Shown piece by piece: positions 1-12,707 of a stretch of 64,000 bases of DNA. A program made the translations under genes and the position numbers. Below the pieces are notes generated by a model. The model did not search any database, had not been told where the DNA came from, and worked only from the letters and a program-made list of their open reading frames with translations. Positions within the stretch are counted from its first letter, which is position 1. Each line of letters begins with the position of its first letter. Source of the stretch: Dipodascopsis uninucleata var. uninucleata (Eukaryota > Ascomycota > Lipomycetes > Lipomycetales > Lipomycetaceae); assembly GCA_030568195.1 (NCBI GenBank), contig JAJLTO010000003.1:84501-148500 (forward strand), read 5' to 3'.

Positions 1-610
1 CAAGCTCACCAGTAGTAGAATTTTTAACGAGCCATGTCCATCCAGATCCCTGAATGGCCATAAGACCAGCATTAACATCAGAGATCAACTTGTCATAAGA
101 TCCAAATTTGGTTTCAATTGCCTTAGTAAGTGGGCTACTACTTCCGAGGATCTCACCACCGCCCTGGCTGGAAGGTGCCAAGTTCTCCCAAAATAGACTG
201 TGATTAATGTGACCACCGCCGTGAAAATTGATGAGAGGCTGAAGTGCAATCTGACCCTTGATGTCCTCCTTTTCGGAGGCAATAGCAAGTTTCTCAACAG
301 CAGCATTATAACCATTGACATATGTAGCATGATGCTTCGTATAGTGCAGCTATATTTTAAATATGTCTAATTAGCATAGAGAATCAAATGTTGAAAGACT
401 AGTGTACAATATTTAGATGACTACGGCTCTCTTGCATACCTCCATGATCTTTCCGGAAATATAGGGTTCAAGCGCTCCAAAGTCATAAGGCATGTCTGGT
501 AACGTAGCCTTTCCTCTAGTGAAGGAAGTGAACATTGGTTTAACAGCTGATCGCATTGTTGAACGGCCAAGAACCGATGCAGCTGCCGAACGAATAAGAC
601 TTGGTGCCAT
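1..610 (-). CDS. sod2: Mitochondrial Mn superoxide dismutase (partial, C-terminus off the left edge)
   Basis: Converts superoxide to hydrogen peroxide in the mitochondrial matrix. Two exons are visible: 440-610 (57 codons) and 1-349, separated by a 90-bp intron (350-439) with a GTATGC donor and a TATAG acceptor. The first ~35 residues are basic and Ser/Ala-rich, as expected of a mitochondrial presequence, followed by the family opening TLPDMPYDFGALEPYISGKI. Exon 2 begins LHYTKHHATYVNGYN, which carries the first metal-ligand His and the conserved gateway Tyr, then GGGHINHSLFW with the second His ligand, and later GSGWTWLV. The Asp and third His ligands lie beyond the window. The signature is that of the Mn/Fe family; Mn and mitochondria are inferred from the presequence and fungal orthologues. 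Confidence 0.95.
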
Positions 611-1253
611 GATTACTCAAGTATACTAGATTGCTATGAATCCTAGTTAGTATCGATCTTCGTAATTTACAACCCCCAAGTACACGTTAGAACTACAATC
701 ACTAAATTTTAAGCTTCATTAGCACACTTACAAACAGAATGAGTTAACTGTCGATGAAATTTACAAAGAAACAATAAAATCGGTTGAAACGGATATTCGA
801 GAGAATATATTGTTTGGATCTAGCTCTCTAATGTTTACCCGGACCTAAGTTAATCACATCCAATAGAAAAATCCAGATTCAACTAAATAAACATTTACAT
901 CATTACGACTGCATCTGGCCATAGCTCCATCTAGTAATAACTCCATATTTATAATATTGATAAGCCACTTTTTGAACTACGCTCTATATGATTCAACATT
1001 CATGGGCAAACTACATTTCACATCACACAAGAAATATTATCTGAAACAATCCTATTAGATAGATATATTATTCTTTATGAATTACAGGAACATAATTTAA
1101 TAAATTAAAATAAAATGACATTTCTTTCAAACTTACAAACGAAACGCCTCTAAACCTTACATTACAGCCAGATCCATACCAGCACCGCCTTATATAAAAA
1201 CAATTTATCCATATAATAAAGCCAATTTAAACTGGGCTGTTTATCAGATCAAA
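611..1253. other. Intergenic: SOD2 promoter and polyubiquitin 3' region
   Basis: AT-rich spacer between two genes on the minus strand. It should hold the sod2 upstream region on the left and the polyubiquitin 3' UTR on the right. I see no gene-like frame, tRNA or repeat. Confidence 0.6.
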
Positions 1254-2119
<866 letters not shown>

Positions 2120-2845
2120 GTTGAACCGTTTATAGTATATTTTTTTAAAGTAATAAAATCAAATAAAAATGAATATTTATGAGCTGTAGTGTATATGATA
2201 ATAAAAATGAACAAACATTACAAGTGGGGTTTATCTGTCGTTTATATACCTTGTTCATTGTTATGGTCCCACCATTTCTAATTATGGCATAATCGTAAAA
2301 ATAATAGGTGGCGCAGTATTCCATATATTTCCATTCTTATCGGACACTATATGCGCAATGACGCAGTTTAGCGTAGTATGCGCCGCATATATTGAGGCGA
2401 GAAAGTTTGCTTAATTTGGTTCAATGACTTCATTTCTTTGGGAGCAGGGAATGCTACTTCAAGACCCGCTTGTACCGCGTGACGGTCCAATATGACTCAA
2501 TATGTGCTTAGAATGAGCAATGAGACCATTTTCTTTCAACATCATCACTTATGACCATTAATGAAAATATTTTTTATGCCAATATGATTTGTTGTAACCG
2601 CAAATTATTTATAAACAGCATAGGAATTTCTTGGTGATCTTCGATCCTTGTCGTATATGGTCATGGCATATAAAGGATCCTCCATCCAGCGTCCAAAGAC
2701 ACCGCCCAAAGATATTAAACTACGATGAAGTGATAAGATATAACATAGTAGCTGTCGTATTACAATAAATTCTCATCTTATAAGTGGCTAGAAGAAAGTT
2801 CGGTTTGTACTCTAGTTATTAGTTGCTAGCTATCCAAGAAAGAAT
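2120..2845. other. Divergent promoter region (polyubiquitin / F-box gene)
   Basis: Spacer of 726 bp between two divergently transcribed genes. It includes patches of higher GC (about 2330-2500) but no open frame of note and no recognised RNA gene. Promoter elements for both flanking genes must lie here; I cannot assign any individually. Confidence 0.5.
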
Positions 2846-4415
2846 ATGTCAATTGCTGAAAGCGAAAAATCTTTGTCACCTATATTAGATCTTCCTCTTG
2901 AGATACTGTTATATATCTTTGAACTACTCTATAAAGATGATTTTGGCGAGAACGCAGAACGATTGTACTTAACTAAGCGCCTTTGTTTGTTTAAAAGATC
3001 TATTCTTCCAGTGTGTAAGCAGTTTTATTATACAGCACTTCCAGTTTTATACTCTCATGTTCATATTGGTCATCCTCGCGCTTTCGATGTGTTCAGATCC
3101 GAGTTACAAAAGCGACAATTTTTAGGTCCAATGGTTCAATGTCTAGACTGTGAGCTAAATTTATTTAAATGGCGTTTGATTATCGTTACTAACATAAAGT
3201 TCTTACATGGGGCCTGTTGTCTGTTTCCCCGCAAGCCAGTTTTGGCTTGTAATCAAGAGGAGGTAGACACGCCGTCTCAAGTTAAATTTAGTTTCTGATT
3301 TCACTTCTATTGGACTTGGGCGTACTCGACGTATGAATCGTGAGATTCAGATGGTTACATCTAAAACCATATCCATGACACTCCGAAATTTGACTAATTT
3401 AAGAGAGTTTTTAGTGTCCGAATCTGTGGAAGATGACATCGACGAAGAAGTACTGACGTTGCTTTTTCAGAAAGATTACTTAGAGTCTGTTGACTTCTGT
3501 GGTGCATCTAGTGCATCGTTCAAAAAGGCATTTTCTCTGATTGAGTTTGACAATGATATGCGACATCTATCGCGCTTATCTTTCCACGAATGCAGTAGTA
3601 TTCCAGCTAATGTGTTTGAGTCTCTACTGAAACATTTGCCGTCTGTGACTAGACTTGATTTGACGAGAACTCATGTGACTCTCAAGGCCCTCATGAGTAT
3701 CAGCGATTCTGCGAGGATTACACACCTTTCATTAGCAAAATGTGGGTCTCTAACAGGAAATGAAATTGCAATTTTCTTGACTCGCCATCCAGCTGTCTGT
3801 AATGGTACATTGCGATGGTTGTCATTACACTCTACTAGATTATCTCAGGCACAACTGTCCGACGTCCTTTTGGCATTACCAAGACATCTGGCTCATCTCA
3901 GCTTATATGGTCTTCCTGTTACGGAAGATCATTTAGCCACGCTTCCACTAGGTGTCGAATCTCTATCTCTTGGATTTACAGAACTAAACCTTGAATCTGT
4001 TATTAATGCACTAGGAAGAACTGGTAACTACAAATCGCTTACTTATCTAGATTTAACTGGAAATCCAAACGTAACAATCTGGAAAGTCCAAGACATGAAT
4101 CTTTTGAGAGGATGTGACAATATACAGACATGGGAGTTTGACACCTCTCTAGTTTTAAGCAAAATCGCCGATGTGGTAATTCCGGGATATACTATTGTTC
4201 TTGGACAAGGTAGGCGTGGATGGCTGTTCAAAAACAATTACCAGCCTCATTTAGATCATACAGTTGATTCGAAGTCACCCTCCAAGTACGCTCTTGGAGT
4301 AGACATGGGTCTTTCTGGCTCCTGGACTGGAGCGAGTCGTAAAATCGATTGTTCTAGATATGGCGGTGGTCTCGAAAGAGGCATCTATCTTTATTACGCT
4401 TATAGGACCAAGTAA
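2846..4415 (+). CDS. F-box-like, leucine-rich-repeat protein
   Basis: Likely substrate-binding subunit of an SCF ubiquitin ligase. The N-terminus (SPILDLPLEILLYIFELLYK) is a degenerate F-box, followed by at least seven leucine-rich repeats of the form L..L.L. (for example LTYLDLTGNPNVT). Two open frames, 2846-3298 and 3333-4415, are best joined by an intron 3150-3291 (GTGAGC donor, TTTAG acceptor, phase 1), restoring a continuous segment LDFSDFTSIGLGRTRRMN that resembles fungal F-box/LRR relatives; the product is then 475 residues. A TACTAAC sits at 3187-3193, far from this acceptor, so the 3' splice site is the least certain part. The substrate is unknown. Confidence 0.75.
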
Positions 4416-4720
4416 ATGATCATGTAATACTTATGTATACTAATACTAGTCTTAGTCGGCAGACAGTTATATGGTGTATTATAAATAAAGAGAATGGATA
4501 TGATCGAAATATTAAACATATTGTTCTTGGTTAATTTGTAAGTAAAATACTACGGTGATATCAACTTTCTTGAATGATAAAATATTGATTTGTGAATTAG
4601 TACATCAATCCAAACATGAATAATAAGGACAGATAACGATACAAATATAAAATTAGGATCCACAACTAAATGCAATTGGAGAGTATAGTAGCATCTTCTA
4701 GCTTGATGCAATCATTTTAC
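4416..4720. other. Convergent 3' spacer
   Basis: About 305 bp of AT-rich DNA between the 3' ends of the F-box/LRR gene and the Zn2Cys6 gene. No gene or motif is recognised. Confidence 0.5.
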
Positions 4721-6310
4721 TCAATGCTTATCCATAGAGTCAACAATAATATCACCGCTTTTAGCTAAGTTTTCTAGCCACCATCTCTCCTTGCAATTGC
4801 ATTTCGCAAACTGACGCATGACTCTGTAAAATTCTGCAATAATTCTATGAGCTGTGATATCACCCGAATGAAAGCGATCATAAAACTTGTCATCTAGTGA
4901 CCCAATAAATAAGAATGCTAACGACAATGATCGCATAATAGACTGAACAGCAAGTGATTTAATTTTCATTATTGTAAATATGGCGAATAGATATGGTGAC
5001 GAAGCACTAATAGGATACATATCATCAAGCGAATCTTCATCATAATTCCATGAGTCTCCTTGCATATCCCGGATATCCTGTAGTACTGCACGTATTTCTG
5101 AATCATTAGGCGTCTTTAAATAGCTTGGACCCGACATAATAAAACGCTGAATAGAAAATGGCCGCATATCACTGGCAAGCTTGCGAAAATTAATTTTTGA
5201 TCTCGGCAATGGCATATCCCAAAATTCCTTCCTAAAAATTTCAAAAACGACACTTGAGTTTCCTCTTGGCCAGACTGCCTTTAGGATACAACATAAGCCC
5301 CGCACAAGTTGCAACCAAGTAGTCGAAGTAAGGAACTGAGTTGTATTATTAATGCTTGTATGAGATGTTGATATGTTAGCTAAAGCATCTAGACATAGTA
5401 TGTATGCAGAGAGGAATGTAAAATCAGTGTTCGTTTCATCTAGCTTTCCTTCTAGACAGGTACGCAAAAGCTTTAGCGCTCTGCTTCGATGATATCTAGC
5501 TCTCGTTTCCACAGACGACTCTTTAGCGTGTTCAGTCAAATAGGACCCTGCTAAAGCCAATAATGAATGCAGTAAAACAGGATGCTTGAACGCGAGTTGA
5601 GGAGTAAATGTCTCCCAAGTATCCAGGCCATTGTCAACCAATCCTGAAAGAGACGGAACAACGAATCTGTTATAAGTATAGAAAAGTCGAAAATCTTCTA
5701 GATGGATCTCTTCTCCAATTGAACCTGGCAGACCAAAGCCTTTTAAATACTGAATCTCCGCTAATCCAAGAGGATCAATTACTCTACTTTCGATATCTCC
5801 TTTCACACCCATACCAGTTGTTGCCATTGCAGTGACATTCTGAAACATGGCACTGGCACTCAAAAAGGAGCACGTCAAACCTAGATTAGAACAATTCAAA
5901 CATCGTGGATGTGTCTCATCGCATTTTACTCGACGCTTTTTGCATGTTCTACAGCCCGTACGCGACTTTCTGTGAGGCCTCCTCTTAGCTGGTCTTGTTT
6001 TCTCACCATTTACTATGATGCTATCAGAAGGGCTGTTTGCTCCCATCTGAGAAGTATTATTGTTGTCTGATATGAGTTCAACATTTGATGAGCTAGAACT
6101 TCCTATTCCAGAAGTGCTTTGTTCGTTAAGCTTTGCTCCTTCTGAGCAATCTCCTCTTTGTAGTACTGTAGCTAGTGATTCATTTTGTATATCTGTTTGA
6201 TCAAATGTATCCTCTAGAAGTGCCCAGTTGGGATCCAGGAAAGCCAGTGAGTCCGAAAAATATTGTGCTGGTCTTAGATCAAGATCCTCATTGCCACCAA
6301 AAAAGTCCAT
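4721..6310 (-). CDS. Zn2Cys6 (GAL4-type) transcription factor, UPC2-like class
   Basis: Single-exon 529-residue regulator. A binuclear zinc cluster lies at residues 120-147 with cysteines at 120, 123, 130, 137, 140 and 147, spacing CX2CX6CX6CX2CX6C, preceded by a basic stretch (AKRRPHRKSRTG). The HRKSRTGC entry to the cluster is typical of the Upc2/Ecm22-like group annotated as sterol-uptake regulators. The N-terminal 110 residues are acidic and Ser/Asn-rich and may activate transcription. Residues 180-529 are mostly helical, as in the fungal-specific regulatory domain. Target genes cannot be read from sequence; the sterol link is by family resemblance only. A CACGTG element lies in the upstream region. 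Confidence 0.9.
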   Translation of the reverse strand: MDFFGGNEDLDLRPAQYFSDSLAFLDPNWALLEDTFDQTDIQNESLATVLQRGDCSEGAKLNEQSTSGIGSSSSSNVELISDNNNTSQMGANSPSDSIIVNGEKTRPAKRRPHRKSRTGCRTCKKRRVKCDETHPRCLNCSNLGLTCSFLSASAMFQNVTAMATTGMGVKGDIESRVIDPLGLAEIQYLKGFGLPGSIGEEIHLEDFRLFYTYNRFVVPSLSGLVDNGLDTWETFTPQLAFKHPVLLHSLLALAGSYLTEHAKESSVETRARYHRSRALKLLRTCLEGKLDETNTDFTFLSAYILCLDALANISTSHTSINNTTQFLTSTTWLQLVRGLCCILKAVWPRGNSSVVFEIFRKEFWDMPLPRSKINFRKLASDMRPFSIQRFIMSGPSYLKTPNDSEIRAVLQDIRDMQGDSWNYDEDSLDDMYPISASSPYLFAIFTIMKIKSLAVQSIMRSLSLAFLFIGSLDDKFYDRFHSGDITAHRIIAEFYRVMRQFAKCNCKERWWLENLAKSGDIIVDSMDKH

Positions 6311-7057
6311 GATTCATAATAATTTCGGAAGTGAATTCTATACTGCATGAATCAATCATCTGAATTTCTCGGCCTCCAAAATTATACAATAATCTTACAT
6401 ACTTTCAGTATGTCGTAGCGACGGGTCATTTCTCTTATTCAACAGCTGACGTGTGGCTTTAAGGTATTCTCTTAAAACCGAGTTTGGAGGCTATAGACCC
6501 TCGACCATAAATTAGCACAGAGCAGTTGCGGCTCGAAGTCATATATGTCACGTGATTTGGATCATATATTTGTATTTTGTATGTGAACTTCCGTAGGGAT
6601 GGATGACTGACAATCAGTTTACGAGGTTTTGTAAGATGTAAATAGCAAGAGCAATTATCTGTAACTAAGACCTATAGAGAGATTAACAGTTACAACGCCT
6701 AGTATTTTGTATTGTATATCCTACTATAACAAAAACTAAATAATGCATAACGGCCTAATATGTTACTGATGACTTCCTCAAAAGAGTAAAATATTATGCT
6801 ATCTCTGCAAAAATGTCTATATTAATATCGCTTTGGCTAGCTAATTTACCGCAACTTAGTCTAAGAAAGGACACTACAACTATATGTCGCAATAAATGAC
6901 AACTACATATATGCAAGTAGTCTTTACATAGATTGGTGTGGCTAAAGGTATACTGTATGCTTGTCATATCAGTTCACAATATGTATGATAAATGTTGATG
7001 AAGTTTAATAGCGCAACCTTATTCCATATACAAAATTCATATACAATTGTATTATTA
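6311..7057. other. Upstream region of the Zn2Cys6 gene and 3' region of the next gene
   Basis: About 750 bp without a convincing frame. It holds a CACGTG palindrome at 6549-6554 and otherwise AT-rich sequence. Confidence 0.5.
6549..6554. promoter_or_regulatory. CACGTG E-box
   Basis: Perfect TCACGTGA context, about 240 bp upstream of the Zn2Cys6 start codon. In fungi this core is bound by bHLH factors such as Cbf1, Pho4 or SREBP-type proteins. Which factor, if any, acts here is unknown. Confidence 0.35.
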
Positions 7058-7619
7058 TTATTTTTCTGATTTTCCAAACTTCAATTTGAGCCATTCCTCT
7101 GTCGATTGGATGTTTTGCTGCTGGAAAAGCTTGGTGTCAAATCCGTTCAAGACTGGATCGGGATTCGATTCTTTCTCCTCCACAGCGATTACTTCAGGCT
7201 CTGTCTCTCCAGGGCCATGATAACCAGACGTATTATGGCCGCGTATATTATTTGCTTTCATTTCTTTTATTAACTGCTCTACCCGCTGCTTATGTAGAGC
7301 TTCACGATATTGTGCTTTTAGTTCCAGTGGTTCTGCGTTCTGTATCTTGAAACTTAGAAAAGGTCGCTCGTCAGTAGCCTTTTCAGTATCTTCGCTCTCT
7401 GTTTTTGAGATCTAATATTTAATGAAAGTCAGAAAATTACGATGAAGGCTGAAAGAAATTAAATAGTTATTTGGAGCACACTCGAAATTCATATTGTTCA
7501 CATACCAATTCGTAAGGAATCATTTTGACACCCAAGTATAAGCCAGAAATGCCACCAACCAACATTGAAATTACTCGTCCTCGTATTTTTGCACCATCAG
7601 ACCTTGTATATGGCCCCAT
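7058..7619 (-). CDS. Small protein with one membrane segment, function unknown
   Basis: I do not recognise this gene. Exons 7506-7619 (38 codons) and 7058-7411 (117 codons plus stop) flank a 94-bp intron with GTATGT donor and TATTAG acceptor, giving 155 residues. Residues ~15-35 (RVISMLVGGISGLYLGVKMI) form a glycine-rich hydrophobic segment, and the rest is charged, helical and Lys/Glu-rich. This layout resembles small inner-membrane assembly factors of mitochondria, but that is only an impression. It lies upstream of, and on the same strand as, the Zn2Cys6 gene and 277 bp downstream of the SRP receptor gene. Confidence 0.7.
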
Positions 7620-7896
7620 TTTAGACAGCGAATTTCACTCCGTTACGTTCGGTGCACTCTTGATGTTCTTTCGTTGTCGTAAATAGAACTGACATAAATT
7701 AAAAAATTGAATCGATTCTTCTAAGCTGACTATTAGCTGGGAAATATGATAACTTAAAATTTTCTCACAGCTGTTACCATTCAAGTCAAGTCACTGATTA
7801 CAATTTCTAAATACTACTAAAAATCATTTTAAAATCATTTATTTAATACATAAATACATGTCAAACTGGAGAAATGCTAAGACAATTTCGATTTTT

Positions 7897-9920
7897 TTAA
7901 CACATTAACATGTTCACTGCCCATGGAACAGAAAGTGTACGAAGATCAGTGTATGTTTGGCCAGTACCAACAAAAAGCACTGGAATTCCTGTGGAATAGG
8001 TCATATTTACCATACTTCCAATCATATCACCAACAGTGTCACACTTGCTTATAAGAAAAAAATCCAAGTTACGACTATTGCCAAAAGCCGCATTGAAGTT
8101 TCTCGCTTGCTGAACGGAATCAGTACCGACCAATGCTTCTCCAACCATGATTATCTTGTCTGGATTAGCATATTTAGCAAATTTTTCAAGATTAGACATA
8201 AGTCTAGTATCATTGTGACGTCTACCAGCAGTATCTATCAGGACAACATCAAAACCGTGCTCCCCACCGTACTTTATAGCGTCACGAGCAATTAAAGCAG
8301 CATCTTTTCCATATCCTTTTTCAAAAAGCTCAATTTCACCACCCTCTCGTGCACTTAGTTGTTTTAAATTTCGTGCGTGCACACGAAGCTGTTCCACGGC
8401 ACCTGAGCGAAATGTATCACAAGCAGCAATCAGAAGCTTCATGTTGTTCTGTAGAAGCCAAAACGCAATCTTTGAAAGATTTGTAGATTTTCCAACACCG
8501 TTTACTCCAACAACCGAAATAACGTAAGGTCTTGACGGCTTTCCTTGCTTCACTCTTTGGATTTCATGAAGTAAGTCCACAGAAGTAGACGGCGTAAGAA
8601 TTTTACGCAACGCATCTTCCATAGACGATCGAACCGTTTTCTCAATCGACGTCCAGCTGCCGGTCTTCGTACCAATAAGACTTCTGCTTACAACATTACA
8701 CAGATGTTGAGCAACCTCCGGAGCAACATTCTTTTTCATTAAATGATCCTTCATTCCAGCTAGTGCATTTTCCAAATCACCTTCACTTAGAACTCTGCTA
8801 CCAATGATATTGCGGAAAAATCCAAATCCTGAAAGACTGCTCGAAGAAATATCCTTATTATTTAAACCGTCAGAATTCGCCAAAATCGAATTTATCTCTG
8901 AGGAGAGGTCATTAAGTAAAAATTCACCAGAATTAGTCTTGGCACCCCAATTGATTATTGCCTGGGGATCATCCATCACAATTGGACCTTCTTTAGAGCC
9001 TTCACTGTCTACAGCGGAAAAATCCAACGGACCATCTTCTTCATCAGAATCTCTAGCAACACCATCTGCATCCCACTTTCTTTGTTTCTTTCCAGTCTTT
9101 TTTGTCGTAGTATTAATTCTATTTCAAAGCAAGTAAGTAGCTGCATAAAGATAAAAACCGAACATATACAGTGAAAGAAACTTACGTAGAACCAGTACTT
9201 GCCTTAACAGAAGTACTCCCACGGCCAACTCGTTTTCCACCACGTCGCACGGCCAACGTCTGTTTCAATTTTAATGTTGCAGTATTATCTTTATCCATTA
9301 TTAAATGTTATTAAGAGATATAGAATTTATATATGGATATCATCCCTTATTACATACCGTCAATGTCTTGAGAAGTCACATTCTGAACATCTTCGTCATC
9401 TTTGACATCTTCTGATACAATACCATTAGCCTTTGATTGGTTATTCATCGCACCATTCTAGACACGTAACAATTATTAGCATAAAAATAAGAAAGCGAGT
9501 AATAACACAATAGATAAATTCAGATTTTCTTACAATAGTAGTTTGCTTTTCAAGCTCGGCATATCTAAAGTTAAAATAATCATCGAACTTGCATACTGGA
9601 AGATAACTAGGATCCCTTTTCTTTAGCTCATTCTCATATAAAGTTGTAAACAATTTCTTAACGCTATAAAGAAGATCGTCTATGAAAGTAATCCGTAATA
9701 AGGACTGATATACTGCCACAAAAATCAATCCCAAGTCATTTGCAGTCGTCCACTTGACAGTATATAAGTCTTTTGTGAAGCTTGATTCTTCGCCCGACCT
9801 CTTACGACCTTCAATGAAGATATCCGCCACCAAGGAATCGATGATAGACGGCGAAACTGGTTGAAATTTCTTCTGCCAAAGAACAATTCCGCCAGTAGTA
9901 AATATGGTGAATAGATCCAT
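7897..9920 (-). CDS. SRP101: Signal recognition particle receptor alpha subunit (SRP54-type GTPase)
   Basis: Docks SRP-ribosome complexes at the ER membrane; GTP hydrolysis with SRP54 releases the signal sequence. Four exons: 9534-9920, 9358-9457, 9186-9288 and 7897-9118, giving 603 residues. Residues 1-129 (MDLFTIFTTGGIVLWQKKF...) are the longin-like SRX domain that binds the beta subunit. A charged linker follows, with KKQRKWD and the FS box typical of the family. The NG domain holds GVNGVGKST (about 401-409), DTFRSGAVEQL (431-441), DTAGR (492-496) and SKCD (554-557), the last a variant of the usual TKxD. It is divergent from UBC13 with 532 bp between. Confidence 0.95.
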
Positions 9921-10452
9921 CTTAATAGGATAAAAAAGGACAACAGAACACTAAAGATTTAAGACGTCGATAAACTGATTATGCTTCAACTTAGATTAAA
10001 TATACGACTTGAATATAATATCAAAATAAATGCATAAAAACAGTAAAAACCACTTCAGATCTCTATTAGAAATACTATCGATATTGGATGGTGTGTGCTT
10101 TTACGTGACGGTTGCACTCTGAAGCAATTGGTTTTGTACTTTGATATTAGTCAATGTATAGAGTTGATAGAAGTGCCTAGCAACCTAGCATATAACGCAA
10201 ACAACCCTTACACCTGTTTCTGAGCAGCATACACATGACCGAGAGCTAGAATCACGAATTCCATACGTTTAGCTATATGCAGCATCTAGCGTTTTCTATA
10301 CAATACGACAGGAGTATTATTAATTCAATAGATTTATACGGTAGTAAAAACCTACTTGTCATAGAAGAAGTCTTGTAACTTCTTTCAGTGTATTGTGTAT
10401 TAAAGAGCATCTTCAAAGAGTAGGCAACTGCAACGAAGAGCGATTTGTGGAG
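9921..10452. other. Divergent promoter region (SRP101 / UBC13)
   Basis: 532 bp between two head-to-head start codons. It contains AACCCT at about 10202, a hexamer used as a promoter element in fission yeast; its relevance here is unproven. No gene seen. Confidence 0.45.
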
Positions 10453-11377
10453 ATGGCATTACCTAAGAGAATTATCAAAGTATGAAAGTTCCAAGTTCTA
10501 CTCTATAGAATAATGCGGATCAAGAGATACTTTATTTATAGATTTGTTGATGACTGATGATAAATGTGATTACTAGGAGACGGAACGTCTTGTCAGCGAC
10601 CCGGTTCCCGGAATATCAGCAGTTCCTCACGAAGATAACTTAAGATACTTCGATGTTACTGTTGATGGCCCCTCACAATCACCATATGAAGGTAATGTGA
10701 TATAGAATTCGATGGTTTTATTATGATATCGATGAAAATCTGGGTTTACTTATGATAATCAAACAGTTGCACTAATAGATTGATATGCTTCGTGTAGGTG
10801 GTGTTTTCAAGTTGGAGTTATTTCTTCCTGAAGAATACCCTATGGTCGCTCCTAAATTGCGGTTTCTAACAAAGATTTATCATCCTAATATCGATAAGCT
10901 TGGCCGTATATGTTTAGACGTTTTAAAGAGTAAGATTTAAATCAACCATTATATTTATTAATAGCATGTCTGACATGTGTAAATTTATATATACATACAT
11001 ACATATATATATATATATATTTAAATACTAATATGTATATTGTTATTGCAAAAGCAAACTGGTCTCCTGCTCTTCAGATACGCACAATTTTATTGTCTGT
11101 CCAGGCTCTACTGGGTGCACCGAATCCTGTAAGTAACAACGAAATAAGTAATCAGAACTTTGCAAAATCTCTCCTAGCTGACTTGCTTTAGGATGATCCG
11201 CTAGCAAACGATGTCGCTCAGCGATGGAAGGAAGATGAGAAAGCTGCTATTAGCACAGGTTGGTACTCTCTAAATTTCTGGCTATATTATGAATAATATA
11301 CTATGCACGTTTTGTGTACTAATTATAATATTGCTGTAGCTCGAGAATGGACGCAGATGTATGCGAAAGAGGAATAA
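10453..11377 (+). CDS. UBC13: Ubiquitin-conjugating enzyme E2 Ubc13 (UBE2N)
   Basis: With an Mms2-type partner it builds Lys63-linked ubiquitin chains in DNA-damage tolerance. Six exons: 10453-10479, 10577-10691, 10798-10929, 11055-11128, 11192-11258 and 11340-11377, giving 150 residues. The UBC fold carries HPN (76-78) and the catalytic Cys86 in GRICLDVLK. Ubc13-specific features include [11 protein letters not shown] at the start, [35 protein letters not shown] and the tail [12 protein letters not shown]. The donor of intron 5 is the weaker GTTGGT. Intron 3 contains a (TA)n microsatellite. The first exon has only nine codons. Confidence 0.96.
10987..11020. repeat. TA/CATA microsatellite within UBC13 intron 3
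   Basis: Simple run of ACAT units merging into about ten TA units, wholly intronic (intron 10930-11054). Confidence 0.85.
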
Positions 11378-12038
11378 ATGTATATGTTGAAGCTAGGTGG
11401 CACGACCTCTTCAATAAGATATATAGCCGTCTATATGACCATTTAGACTTGTTATATAAATAAAGTAATCTTTTCTTATAATGATGGTATGACCAGTATT
11501 TATTGAAGCCAAATATGCGTATAAATGTGAGATAAATCCATTTAGATTTATAGAAGTATTTCTTTATAAGCTTAGATTGTTGTTGGTCTAGTATTTTTTT
11601 TTTCATTGTGTACATGTCATAAATATTAAGCATTTATCGTCGATTTCATTATTTTAGTCTTGAGTGCTTGTATAAATGTCGCATGTCTAATTTCCTTTAG
11701 CGATCCTATTATCTTACATGATATTATTGAATGTTGGGTTTTCGATTAATCTCTTTTTTACCATGTATACTAGAAATCTGTCGATTTCCGATATTTGATT
11801 TGTCACCAGTAAGATAGTACAACTACAATCTTGCAAAATAACAAATTTCAAAGAACGCTAATGAATACTAAATAAATGCTACTTTCGAATGGGAATGAAT
11901 TGATTTAAAGAGTTATTTTGAGTTCATGATATTACAAATCATAGTTTGATTACAATATATTTACAACCTATTGATTTTTAATTGAGTCTCCGAATGCAAA
12001 GTGAACTGGCTTCAAAGAGACATTATGATGTTAGACAT
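11378..12038. other. Convergent spacer between UBC13 and NAC-alpha
   Basis: About 660 bp, strongly T-rich. A 104-codon minus-strand frame at 11319-11633 overlaps the UBC13 last exon and has low-complexity Tyr/Lys-rich content, so it is not counted as a gene. Nothing else is seen. Confidence 0.5.
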
Positions 12039-12707
12039 TCAAGTTGTAAGTTCCATGATACTAGAAAATTAAACTCATTAGTTACTGGCTATCTTATCAT
12101 TAATACATATGAATAATAATTACCTGCTGACGATATCGTTGTTGTTCTGTTTCAATGCCTTAACAGCTTTAGCTCTTGAGACACCAGCTTGACTCATAAC
12201 TAGCTCAATATCTTTAGGCTCAAGTCCGGTATCATCTACTTCGCCTTCGTCGGCCTCTTCAACCTCCTCAGTAGTAGCAAGAGTAACTTCCTTTTCTTTT
12301 CCTTTACTCTCTAGAGTAGCTGGTTCCTGAGCGGCGGCTGCAGTAGCTTGAGCCTGAAGCTGCTGAAGAGCCTGAGCCTGAGCCTGAGCATTAAGATCTT
12401 CGATCTTAGCCTCTCCGAAGACAATATAAACTCCAGTAGCAGATCTGAACACTTCAGGATTGGCAATAACGAACAAAATGTTTCTTGAACGACGAAGAGT
12501 AACACGGGTAATGCCTGGGATTTGCTTGAGACCCAACTTAGCGATAGCCTTGCGTGCCTTCTTTTCGTTACGACTATAGACTGCTACCTGAGAGTCAGCA
12601 GGAATGGATCCATCCTCGACAGCCTCATCATCAGATGCAGCATCTTCCTCGACAGTAACCTCTTTGATTGGGGTATCTTCTGGCAGTTCTTCAATTTTAG
12701 CAGACAT
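12039..12707 (-). CDS. EGD2: Nascent polypeptide-associated complex alpha subunit
   Basis: Binds nascent chains at the ribosome exit together with NAC-beta and prevents wrong targeting to the ER. Exon 1 (12124-12707) and a 22-nt last exon (12039-12060) are separated by a 63-bp intron with a TAACTAAT branch region; the splice converts a frame ending NNNDIVSR into [14 protein letters not shown], the expected UBA-domain ending, for 201 residues. The NAC domain spans about 45-105 ([20 protein letters not shown] ... [20 protein letters not shown]). A Gln/Ala linker and an acidic stretch precede the UBA domain. Upstream lies a HomolD-like box, as in fission-yeast translation genes. Confidence 0.95.

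Noticed and set aside
11319-11633. 104-codon minus-strand frame after UBC13
   Set aside because: Overlaps the UBC13 last exon in antisense and is of low complexity (Tyr, Lys, Ile).
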